From Candidatus Brocadiales bacterium (GTDB lineage Bacteria; Planctomycetota; Brocadiia; Brocadiales; Bathyanammoxibiaceae): 6,698 nt of DNA. Each line of letters begins with the position of its first letter. Positions within the stretch are counted from its first letter, which is position 1. Made by a program: the position numbers and the translations under genes. The notes under the pieces were generated by a model. That model was not told the DNA's origin. It did not search any database and was given only the letters and a program-made list of their open reading frames with translations. The DNA lies in contig JAUQZZ010000108.1 in NCBI GenBank assembly GCA_030586765.1, forward strand, positions 1 to 6,698. The letters run 5' to 3'. Of this stretch, positions 1-6,028 are shown piece after piece.

Positions 1-947
1 GCTGTCCCATTCTTCATTACTACCACCCCTGCGGCATAATTGGAGAGCCTGACTGCCTGCAGGAGATCGGCCCCAGCAGGCACCCCCAGGGCCAGAAGCC
101 CTGTTACTGTATCCCCTGCCCCGGTAACATCGGTAACCTCGTTAGGCCCACATATGGGAATGGACTCCACCCTGCCGGTCCTTTCAAAGAGCATCATGCC
201 TTGATTCCCACGGGTGATAATCACGGCCTGGGAGTTTATCTTTTCCAGCAGACGCTTTCCTACCTCGACCAGGTCTCCCTCTTTCCTTATAGGGATGCCT
301 GTAGCCGCCTCTGCCTCTGATTCATTAGGGGTAACTATACTGGCACCCACGAAGTCACATATCCTGTAACGGGAGTCTGCCACAACGAACTTCTCTTTGG
401 TTAGTTTTCTTATCTTTTCCAGAACCCTTGGAGTGATAATATCATAACCGTAGTCTGAAACAATCCAGGCATCTACCGGGCCATTTATCTGGTCCATGTG
501 ATTCAGTATCTTTTCTTCCATGGCAGGGGAGGGCTTCCAGGAAGGTTCTTTATCTATTCTCACCACCTGCCTCTTGGAGGCGTAGGTGTCGCCAGCAAGG
601 AGCCGCGTCTTAGAGATTGTGCCCCTTTCCTTTGAGATGAAGATACCTTGGGTGTCCACCCCTTCCCTGGTGAAGTAATCCCTCAGATAACGACCTGGTT
701 CATCATCACCCACTATCCCTATGGGATAGACCTTTGCCCCCAATTTAGCAAGGTTATTGGCCGTGTTGCCAGCACTACCAGGAACTATGTTCTCCCCTTC
801 GTATCTTACTACTATAACAGGGGCCTCCCTGGAGAGTTTAAAGGGTTTGCCGTAGATATATATGTCGGCTACTATGTCCCCTATTACCGCAACCCTAACC
901 CGTGGGAAGTTATCAATTATCTTCTTATAGTCATTAAGGGAATGCAA
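1..947 (-). CDS. rfaE1: D-glycero-beta-D-manno-heptose-7-phosphate kinase (RfaE1/HldE kinase domain, PfkB family), partial
   Basis: A sugar kinase of the PfkB/ribokinase family. It most resembles the enzyme that phosphorylates heptose 7-phosphate at C1 to make the ADP-heptose precursor of the LPS inner core, in the cytoplasm. I read 315 codons without a stop; the C-terminus lies off the left edge. Visible motifs: IGDIVAD near residues 22-28 (sugar site), SREAPV at 39-44, PGSAGNTANNLAKLG at 56-70, SDYG at 164-167, TPNESEAE at 206-213, and DVTGAGDT at 273-280 with the catalytic Asp at 279. The kinase domain usually ends a few residues past this point, so the window cannot show whether a cytidylyl/adenylyltransferase (RfaE2) domain follows. 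The start is TTG at 947: there is no upstream ATG in frame, and GGAGG (954-958) lies 6 nt before it. It is divergent from the YHS gene. Assignment to heptose rather than another sugar rests on family motifs. Confidence 0.82.
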   Translation of the reverse strand, partial: MHSLNDYKKIIDNFPRVRVAVIGDIVADIYIYGKPFKLSREAPVIVVRYEGENIVPGSAGNTANNLAKLGAKVYPIGIVGDDEPGRYLRDYFTREGVDTQGIFISKERGTISKTRLLAGDTYASKRQVVRIDKEPSWKPSPAMEEKILNHMDQINGPVDAWIVSDYGYDIITPRVLEKIRKLTKEKFVVADSRYRICDFVGASIVTPNESEAEAATGIPIRKEGDLVEVGKRLLEKINSQAVIITRGNQGMMLFERTGRVESIPICGPNEVTDVTGAGDTVTGLLALGVPAGADLLQAVRLSNYAAGVVVMKNGT

Positions 948-953
948 AGGGTG

Positions 954-958
954 CCTCC
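954..958 (-). promoter_or_regulatory. Ribosome binding site that fixes the TTG start of the kinase
   Basis: The minus strand reads AAAGGAGG, then 6 nt, then TTG at 947-945. This perfect Shine-Dalgarno sequence lies between the predicted transcription start (about 965) and the TTG, and no ATG or GTG is better placed, so TTG is taken as the initiation codon. Confidence 0.75.
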
Positions 959-971
959 TTTAAAATTCATA

Positions 972-999
972 ATTATATCCTTCCATAAGGGCTTGTCAA
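972..999 (-). promoter_or_regulatory. Sigma70-type promoter of the heptose kinase gene
   Basis: On the minus strand the -35 box TTGACA (999-994) and the -10 box TATAAT (977-972) both match consensus exactly, separated by 16 bp. Transcription should start near 965, leaving a leader of about 17 nt that holds the GGAGG ribosome site at 958-954. The spacing from promoter to TTG start supports that start codon. No experimental start site is known. Confidence 0.8.
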
Positions 1000-1016
1000 T
1001 AAAGGTCACACACATA

Positions 1017-1029
1017 ATATCTAAGATAT
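1017..1029. repeat. Short AT-rich palindrome upstream of the kinase promoter
   Basis: ATATCT-A-AGATAT is a perfect 6-bp inverted repeat around one central base. It begins 18 bp upstream of the kinase -35 box, centred near -58 from the predicted start, and lies in the divergent region shared with the YHS gene. The position would suit a regulator site, but so short an AT-rich palindrome can arise by chance. Confidence 0.25.
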
Positions 1030-1108
1030 ATACACGAGAAGCCAATACAGCATTATAGACACTTAATTCTAACGATTTATATATGCCTCGCCACATCCTG
1101 GAATTTGT

Positions 1109-1137
1109 TTGAACCAGAAGACAAGGAGGTATATAAT
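1109..1137 (+). promoter_or_regulatory. Sigma70-type promoter of the YHS-domain gene
   Basis: A -35 box TTGAAC (1109-1114; 4 of 6 consensus bases) and a perfect -10 box TATAAT (1132-1137) are separated by 17 bp. Predicted transcription start is near 1144, giving a leader of about 105 nt. A GGAGG sequence sits just before the -10 box, as in the promoter of the permease gene. Confidence 0.65.
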
Positions 1138-1151
1138 TTTTGTGGAAGAGG

Positions 1152-1216
1152 TTTTATTGATAATCTGCTTTTTACTTCTTTTGGGCGAAGGGACAAAAAG
1201 CAGTTAATCAATAGAG
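1152..1216 (+). repeat. Long imperfect inverted repeat in the leader of the YHS gene
   Basis: Arms 1157-1173 and 1195-1211 pair over 17 positions with two mismatches. The stem extends outward to 1152/1216 if two G-T pairs are allowed. The loop of 21 nt holds a second small stem (CTTC 1175-1178 with GAAG 1187-1190). It lies wholly within the predicted leader, from about 8 nt after the transcription start to about 20 nt before the ribosome site. No T-run follows either arm, so it is not a terminator. It could be an mRNA-stabilising or regulatory hairpin, a protein-binding dyad, or the remnant of a small mobile repeat. It matches no riboswitch class I recognise. Confidence 0.6.
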
Positions 1217-1248
1217 AATCTTCTAGGCCCTGATGTGGAGGATGACCA

Positions 1249-1626
1249 ATGAAGCCTCTAATATCTCTTTTGGTATTATCGGCCTTCGTGGGTCTGGTCT
1301 TTGCGTTAGGGACCGCCTCGAATCCTGCGGGTGCGATAGACCTTCCTACCATTGAAGTCCCCAAGGCACAGGTCTTTGACCCTGTCTGTGGCGCAGTAAT
1401 TGATAAAGAAAAGGCCCTCAGCCTTGAATACGAGGGCAAGACCTTTTACTTCTGCTGCGACCACTGCAAAGCAGACTTCGAGAAGGAGCCTGAGCAGTTT
1501 GCCTGCGCTTGCCCACGCGACTGTAAAGACTGCCCCTACGCAATGGGTCGGGCTCACCGCTGTGGGTGTGCACGTCATGGCCATCACCATGGTGAACATC
1601 ACCACCATCATGGTGAGCATGAGTAA
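1249..1626 (+). CDS. Exported YHS-domain protein with Cys-rich and His-rich C-terminus (putative metal-binding)
   Basis: A 125-residue protein, probably periplasmic. Residues 1-21 form a hydrophobic signal-like segment (short N-region with one Lys, then LLVLSAFVGLVFA); the cleavage site is uncertain, anywhere from about 19 to 29. A YHS domain follows at about 43-85: DPVCG (Cys47) and FYFCCDHC (Cys69, Cys70, Cys73). YHS domains are found in heavy-metal ATPases and related proteins and are thought to bind metal. Next is a compact Cys cluster (Cys86, 88, 92, 95, 105, 107). The last 16 residues (110-125) contain ten His. Sixteen or more potential metal ligands in so small a protein suggest binding or buffering of Cu, Zn or Ni; which metal is not shown. 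The ATG at 1249 has GGAGG (1237-1241) 7 nt upstream. The gene is monocistronic, with its own promoter, leader hairpin and terminator. Confidence 0.85.
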   Translation: MKPLISLLVLSAFVGLVFALGTASNPAGAIDLPTIEVPKAQVFDPVCGAVIDKEKALSLEYEGKTFYFCCDHCKADFEKEPEQFACACPRDCKDCPYAMGRAHRCGCARHGHHHGEHHHHHGEHE

Positions 1627-1654
1627 CGTACATTCACACCCTTGAGGGCCCTTT

Positions 1655-1684
1655 AATCTCCGGTTCCTGTACCGGAGATTTTTT
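1655..1684 (+). terminator. Intrinsic terminator of the YHS gene
   Basis: A perfect 10-bp stem (1655-1664 with 1671-1680, core CTCCGGT/ACCGGAG) closes a 6-nt loop and runs into six T residues (1679-1684). It lies 28 nt after the YHS stop codon. It isolates that gene from the permease operon downstream. Confidence 0.92.
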
Positions 1685-1750
1685 ATTGTCTCCCTTTTAG
1701 CAAGCCACCCATACCATAGGGTTAGGCACGGCATCTTACCCCATTAGATA

Positions 1751-1767
1751 AACTCAGGGTCTGAGTT
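1751..1767. repeat. 17-bp palindrome upstream of the permease promoter
   Basis: AACTCAG-GGT-CTGAGTT is a perfect 7-bp inverted repeat with a 3-bp centre. It ends 37 bp before the -35 box of the permease promoter and lies in otherwise non-coding DNA (1685-1804). It could be an operator for a dimeric regulator. It has no T-run, so it is not a terminator. Function unproven. Confidence 0.35.
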
Positions 1768-1804
1768 GGTCGTATATATTTCACATTTACTTGGCAATTT
1801 TGTA

Positions 1805-1834
1805 TTGACCTGGGTTCATAGGGGAGGCTATAAT
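1805..1834 (+). promoter_or_regulatory. Sigma70-type promoter of the permease-kinase operon
   Basis: A -35 box TTGACC (1805-1810; 5 of 6) and a perfect -10 box TATAAT (1829-1834) are separated by 18 bp. Predicted start is near 1841, giving a leader of about 18 nt. GAGG at 1848-1851 is the ribosome site for the ATG at 1859. The GGAGG just before the -10 and the TATAATTTTTG string are shared with the YHS promoter. Confidence 0.75.
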
Positions 1835-1858
1835 TTTTGATTTAATCGAGGATTACAA

Positions 1859-3445
1859 ATGAGGTTAATCCTGCACAGATACCTTCTGAAGGAATTCTTC
1901 AGGATCTTTATCCCCAGCATAGTGGCCTTTGAATTTCTCCTCATCCTTGGGTTAACCCTTCAGTCTCTTTACAAAGGGCTGGACGCCATGTCCATCTTCG
2001 TGGAACTTGTGCCATATTTTATTTTCTACGCCCTCCCCTATGCACTGCCCGCCGCACTCCTGGCGGCCACGGTGACAACCTATGGACGATTAAGCGGTGA
2101 TAATGAGCTCTGGGCCATGCTTACCAGCGGCGTGCATCTAAAGACTGTAGTGTTCCCTGCGGCTATTGTGGGCCTTGCCTTCAGCCTCTTTGCCATGGTC
2201 TTAAATGCAGAGGTCTTACCCCGATCTTACCAGATGATGAAGATAGTGAAGGAAAAGGCAGCCCGCAAGATAGTTCAGCACCTGAAAACAACTGGGGGGA
2301 AGGTAAAGTTAGACCCTTACTACATCTCTATCCAAGGGATAGAAGGTGAGGTATTTAGAGACATCGCCATCCTTAAGGCAGAGGCAGGCCATATATCTAC
2401 TGTAATCCTGGCCGAAGAAGGAAGACTGGAAGTAGAGGCCAATGAGAACCTAATCATGTGCGCCCTCCGACAGGGGCAATTTGTTAACCTAAGCAGTTCA
2501 AAGCCCGATACTATTCCCACCGTAGTCCCTTTCGGAGATACCACCTTTTTGATGCCCTTGGGACTGAAAGAATATACCACCCTAAAATACATGCCCCTCT
2601 CTAAGCTTCTATCCGCTAAGAAGAAGATTAAAAGAGAAATAAGGAAGTCAAAGGATCTTAAGCATGAAATAAAAGTGGGAAGAAGGGCCCTTCAGAAGAG
2701 ATTCCAGCAGGCCCAGGGACTATACAATGGTCTCCAGGAGCAGCGTGCTACGGCCTCTGCGCAAATTGCAAAAGCCAACGAAGCCATATCAGAGCAAGAG
2801 AGACGTAGAGAGAATATTAAAAATGAAATTAAAGTCTCTGAAAATTATATACGCATAGCGGAGGATACACTCAAGGAACTCCTCATATCTAGAGAGATAG
2901 CAGGGATTAAGGCAGGCGGAACCGCAGACACAGAAATCAAGGTCTCTGAAATCAACAGCACAATCGAAAAAGAAAAACTACGCATAGTTGAGGCCCAAGA
3001 AGAGATGCGCATTATAGAGGAAGCTATAGAGAAGGAAAAGGCCGGTATTGCTGCAGCTAATAACACTTTGGAACAAACAAAAAATAAAGAAGAGGAAATA
3101 AAAGGAAAATGTCTAGCAGCAGAAAGGTTACTAAATGCCTCTGAAAATAAGGAAAAAAGTCGGGATATAACTGTAGCTATCCATAGGAGGTTATCCCCTT
3201 CCTTTGCCTCCCTGGCCTTTGTCCTGATAGGTATACCCATAGGCATAATGAGCAGGATGGGGAATATTATCGTGGGATTCTTTATAAGCTTTGGCATCCT
3301 CCTGGTAGTGTACTACCCCCTATTGATATGGGGAGATGTCCTGGCCAGCGATTCAGGCTTCCCTATAGCACCCTCCATGTGGGGAGCAAACATAGTTATT
3401 TCCGTTATAGCAGCGGCGCTCCTCTTTAAGATATTCAGGAAGTAG
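1859..3445 (+). CDS. LptF/LptG-family (YjgP/YjgQ) LPS export permease with a large coiled-coil insertion
   Basis: A membrane subunit of the LptB2FG type, which extracts LPS from the inner membrane and passes it to the periplasmic bridge. Predicted helices: TM1 about 14-36, TM2 about 47-73, TM3 about 98-118; then a beta-rich region about 119-245 that fits the periplasmic jellyroll; TM4 about 447-466, TM5 about 468-490, TM6 about 508-526. Family marks include YLLKEF near the N-terminus, YGRLSGDNELWAMLTSG (coupling helix, 75-91) and IHRRLSPSFASLAFVLIGIP (441-460). The protein is 528 aa, whereas members are usually about 350-400 aa. The excess is a charged, Ala/Glu/Lys-rich stretch at about 252-435, predicted coiled coil, broken by a Gly-rich turn near 350-357. 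It lies between the jellyroll and TM4, so it should be periplasmic. LptF and LptG cannot be told apart from this sequence, and no second permease gene is in the window. The kinase gene follows 9 nt later. Confidence 0.85.
   Translation: MRLILHRYLLKEFFRIFIPSIVAFEFLLILGLTLQSLYKGLDAMSIFVELVPYFIFYALPYALPAALLAATVTTYGRLSGDNELWAMLTSGVHLKTVVFPAAIVGLAFSLFAMVLNAEVLPRSYQMMKIVKEKAARKIVQHLKTTGGKVKLDPYYISIQGIEGEVFRDIAILKAEAGHISTVILAEEGRLEVEANENLIMCALRQGQFVNLSSSKPDTIPTVVPFGDTTFLMPLGLKEYTTLKYMPLSKLLSAKKKIKREIRKSKDLKHEIKVGRRALQKRFQQAQGLYNGLQEQRATASAQIAKANEAISEQERRRENIKNEIKVSENYIRIAEDTLKELLISREIAGIKAGGTADTEIKVSEINSTIEKEKLRIVEAQEEMRIIEEAIEKEKAGIAAANNTLEQTKNKEEEIKGKCLAAERLLNASENKEKSRDITVAIHRRLSPSFASLAFVLIGIPIGIMSRMGNIIVGFFISFGILLVVYYPLLIWGDVLASDSGFPIAPSMWGANIVISVIAAALLFKIFRK
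2825..2951 (+). repeat. Repeated segment inside the permease coiled coil
   Basis: A 19-nt string at 2825-2843 recurs at 2933-2951 with two differences, encoding EIKVSE at residues 323-328 and 359-364, 36 residues apart. A related HEIKVG occurs at 269-274. Further on, RIAED (332-336), RIVEA (375-379) and RIIEE (384-388) also look alike, and TACGCATAG occurs at both 2850 and 2979. This suggests the coiled coil grew partly by internal duplication; low-complexity coil composition is an alternative reason for part of the likeness. Confidence 0.5.
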
Positions 3446-3454
3446 TTTGTTCTT

Positions 3455-4969
3455 ATGCGCAAAATCCTCCGGAAGAGATTTGATGGCATAACATGGTACA
3501 TGCCAGAGGGGGAAGAAATCGGATTCACAACCCTGGCCTCCCCCTTGAGCCAGAAAGATACCACTATAATAAAAAAGGGAAGGCGTAAGGTCTTTGCCTC
3601 CCTGAAGGGGGCGGGTGGAGAGGTATATATAAAGGTATTCTATCTGACCAATCTAGCCCATAGATTAAAACATCTCTTTTTTAAGTCAAAGGCCCTCAAG
3701 GAGCTTACCATAGGTCTCACCGCTGAGGATAGAGGGATAAGTGCCGTAGTCCCCGTAGCCGCTGGGGAAAAGAAAGACTTTGGCCTCTTGAAGGAGTGTT
3801 ACCTGCTGGTAAAGAAGATAGAGGGGGCCCTAGACCTAAAGGATTATCTCCTCAGGGGGGACGTTCCTCAGCACCTGAGGGGAAGGGTCATTGAGGCCCT
3901 GGGCAGCCTGGCAAAAAAAAGCCACGACGCGGGCATCCTTCAAGAGGATTTTGCCCTAAACAACTTTCTCCTGGGAAACCCACAGGACTCCACTCCATCC
4001 CTTTATCTCATCGATTTTGAGAGGGCGAGGCTCTCTTCTAAACTCTCAGAACGGAAGAGGGCCTGGACCCTGGCCAAGCTCAATCGTGCTGGAGGAGACT
4101 TCAGCCTCACTGACAAGGTTAGGTTCCTGAGGGCATATCTGGGAGGCACACTAGGTAAAGAAACCATTCACCCCTGGATGGAGGAGTTGGAAAGGCAGAC
4201 CCTTCAGATACTGAGAAGGGACGCATGGAGGATATGGAAGGCCTGCTCCAGGGGCGACAGAGGATACAAACTCTATGAAAAAAGACCCCTAAGGGCTTAC
4301 TTCCTTGAAGGATACGACATAGGGGACTTACTCCCTCTAGCAGAAGACCTGAGGCCAGTCCACCTTAGGCAGATTCGAACCTTTTTAGGGCACTTCGAGG
4401 TGACACAGGCCAACGGGAAGATCGAAAAAAAAGATAGGGAAGCAAATGTAAACATTTATAAATTTGCACCCCTTCATCATACTATCAAAGGTATGAGACC
4501 TGCCAAAGGGGCCTGGCAGTCCACTAACGCCCTCTTAAAGGGCAACTTCCCTGTATGCCCTGCTATCGGGGCATTGGAGAGGGTCGAAGGCCCTTCCTAT
4601 CAGGGCTTCCTCATAACAGAGTCTATGCCAGGGCTTGAAGACCTGCACAGCCTATTTCAGCAAAATCCTTCTGGGCCTGGAAGGCAGAAAATCCTTTGGC
4701 ATACTGCCAGATTCCTTTCTAGACTCCACAACTTTGGTACCCTGGCACTGCCTATCACTTCAGGGGATATTGGAGTGCTGGAATCTCCTGGAGGAAAGAT
4801 GCGTCTGTACCTGGCATGCCCCTATAATTTTATCATGAAGGTACCTAGTCCAGAAGACAAAGAGGTTGATCTCCAGAGACTAGAGGACTTTCTAGCAGGA
4901 CTTCTTGGAGAGGGAGAGAGGGAATTATTTAGAAAGCAGTACCAACGCCACTCCCGATACCTTCCCTAA
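3455..4969 (+). CDS. WaaP/InaA/Kdo-kinase-like LPS kinase with a second, degenerate kinase-like domain
   Basis: A 504-residue soluble protein without signal or membrane segments. Domain 1 (about 45-260) has the marks of the LPS kinase (WaaP/KdkA/InaA) group: VYIK with probable ATP-binding Lys60, a possible partner Glu83, GISAVVPVAAGE (94-105), catalytic loop HDAGILQEDFALNN with Asp165 and Asn170, metal-binding DFE at 187-189, and LNRAGGDFSLTDKVRFLRAYLG (209-230), a stretch typical of these enzymes. It should phosphorylate an inner-core sugar (Kdo or heptose) at the cytoplasmic face; the acceptor is not shown. Domain 2 (about 300-490) repeats the layout: NIYKF (333-337), WQSTNALLKGNFPVCPAIGALE, FLITESMPGLEDL, ARFLSRLHNFGT (418-429). 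No catalytic HxD or DFG-like motif follows, so it looks like a pseudokinase. The ATG is 9 nt after the permease stop, with only a weak, distant GGAAG (3438-3442), so translational coupling is likely. Confidence 0.75.
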   Translation: MRKILRKRFDGITWYMPEGEEIGFTTLASPLSQKDTTIIKKGRRKVFASLKGAGGEVYIKVFYLTNLAHRLKHLFFKSKALKELTIGLTAEDRGISAVVPVAAGEKKDFGLLKECYLLVKKIEGALDLKDYLLRGDVPQHLRGRVIEALGSLAKKSHDAGILQEDFALNNFLLGNPQDSTPSLYLIDFERARLSSKLSERKRAWTLAKLNRAGGDFSLTDKVRFLRAYLGGTLGKETIHPWMEELERQTLQILRRDAWRIWKACSRGDRGYKLYEKRPLRAYFLEGYDIGDLLPLAEDLRPVHLRQIRTFLGHFEVTQANGKIEKKDREANVNIYKFAPLHHTIKGMRPAKGAWQSTNALLKGNFPVCPAIGALERVEGPSYQGFLITESMPGLEDLHSLFQQNPSGPGRQKILWHTARFLSRLHNFGTLALPITSGDIGVLESPGGKMRLYLACPYNFIMKVPSPEDKEVDLQRLEDFLAGLLGEGERELFRKQYQRHSRYLP

Positions 4970-5997
4970 CCATGGAGGAACCCTGTCCTCTTACAGACCC
5001 TGCATATGGTCCAGGTCCCGTTCTCCTGAGACAAGACCTCCCTGCGAGCAGCCTGATAGAGCTCCCCATTCCATATCTCCTTGAAGGGCTTCTCTAGTAT
5101 ATTGCCAAAGGCATACCTCTCGCTATAGACGGCACAGCAGGGCAGTACAGAACCATCCCAGTTTATAACCGACTCTGTCCAGAGGAAGTCACAGTTGAAG
5201 GCCTTTTTGGGCCTCTTTCTCTCCATGTCAAAGATGTTGTAGCGGGGGTCCTTAGGAAGCCACTTGCCGTCTCTCTCTATGGCCTCCTGGGCCGTCTCAA
5301 AGATTTCCTTACCCATATCCGTCCTCATCTCTTTCAGCTCCAGCTTCACCCCCAGGGCCCTGGCCATCTCCCTGGCCCTTTCTATCTCGTGCTCATTGTG
5401 GCTAAAGACATGGAAAAGCCATACAATCTTCGTAGGAGAGTCTAACAGAGAGCATTTCTCTGCCAGATGCCTGAGGTTCTCCATGACCCTGTCAAAATCA
5501 CCCCCCACGTGATATATAGGATAGCTTTCCCTGCTGGCACTATTACAAGAAACGTATATCTTATGGAGGCCTGACCTCAGAAGGGATTCTATCAGCCCTG
5601 TGTCTATCTTCAGGTCTAGATTAGTGCTTATTTTTACCACTATGCCCCTGGAACTGGCGTACTCTATCATGGAGACCAGCTCAGGGTTAAGCAGCGGCTC
5701 CCCCCAATTGTACAGCCTCAGGAGGGTTAAATTTTTCCCCAGTTCATCTACTACTCTCTTGAAGGTCTCAAGGGGCATAAGCCCTTTCTTCGCTGAGGGG
5801 TCGTGTTGTCCCGTGGGGCATAGGGGGCACCGAAGGTTACAGAGGTTTCCTGATTCTACATTTATCTTTGACGGAAGGGAGTAAAGCCTTGTATAGCCCA
5901 GTTGGTGCTGGACCTTGCCCATGAAGAGATTGTAGAACCTCCTGGTACTAAAGGCCCTTCGTTGAGTATCTAGTCTTTTTAAGAGTGTTGACCTCAT
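4966..5997 (-). CDS. Radical SAM/SPASM domain protein of unknown substrate
   Basis: A 343-residue cytoplasmic radical SAM enzyme. The SAM-binding [4Fe-4S] motif is CNLRCPLC (Cys53, Cys57, Cys60), preceded by the usual KINVESGNLCN beta strand. YNWGEPLLNPE (96-106) is the GGEP-type SAM amino-group motif, and KISTNLDL (123-130) fits the next strand. The C-terminal SPASM region holds candidate auxiliary-cluster ligands Cys269, Cys287, Cys288, Cys332 and Cys335, with the common INWDGSVLPCC and GNILEKPFKEIWN strings. The substrate cannot be read from sequence: relatives mature peptides, act in cell-surface glycan loci, or are uncharacterised. The ATG at 5997 is the furthest upstream choice because an in-frame TAG lies two codons before it. 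Its ribosome site is poor (AGAG close by, GAGGAG more than 15 nt upstream). It lies 31 nt after ridA on the same strand, and its stop overlaps that of the convergent kinase gene. Confidence 0.85.
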   Translation of the reverse strand: MRSTLLKRLDTQRRAFSTRRFYNLFMGKVQHQLGYTRLYSLPSKINVESGNLCNLRCPLCPTGQHDPSAKKGLMPLETFKRVVDELGKNLTLLRLYNWGEPLLNPELVSMIEYASSRGIVVKISTNLDLKIDTGLIESLLRSGLHKIYVSCNSASRESYPIYHVGGDFDRVMENLRHLAEKCSLLDSPTKIVWLFHVFSHNEHEIERAREMARALGVKLELKEMRTDMGKEIFETAQEAIERDGKWLPKDPRYNIFDMERKRPKKAFNCDFLWTESVINWDGSVLPCCAVYSERYAFGNILEKPFKEIWNGELYQAARREVLSQENGTWTICRVCKRTGFLHG

Positions 5998-6028
5998 TCT
6001 CTAGGCGAAAGTGACTCCTCTAATCCCT

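Noticed and set aside
648..1058. Plus-strand open frame of 136 codons opposite the heptose kinase
   Set aside because: It is antisense to clear PfkB-family coding sequence and crosses the kinase promoter; it has no recognisable protein features.
1152..1216. Leader hairpin as an attenuator or terminator
   Set aside because: Neither arm is followed by a T-run on either strand, and the sequence between stem and ribosome site is not complementary in a way that suggests a switch.
1306..1734. Minus-strand open frames opposite the YHS gene
   Set aside because: They run through the YHS coding strand and its terminator, and their Met/Val/Thr-rich text is just the reverse of His and Cys codons.
1657..1800. 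Possible tRNA (CTGAGTTGGTC near 1761 resembles a D-arm string)
   Set aside because: No acceptor stem, anticodon arm or T-arm could be fitted around it.
2845..3297. Minus-strand open frame of 150 codons opposite the permease coiled coil
   Set aside because: Its Ser/Ile/Phe-rich text is the antisense of Lys/Glu-rich coiled-coil codons; no ribosome site or motif.
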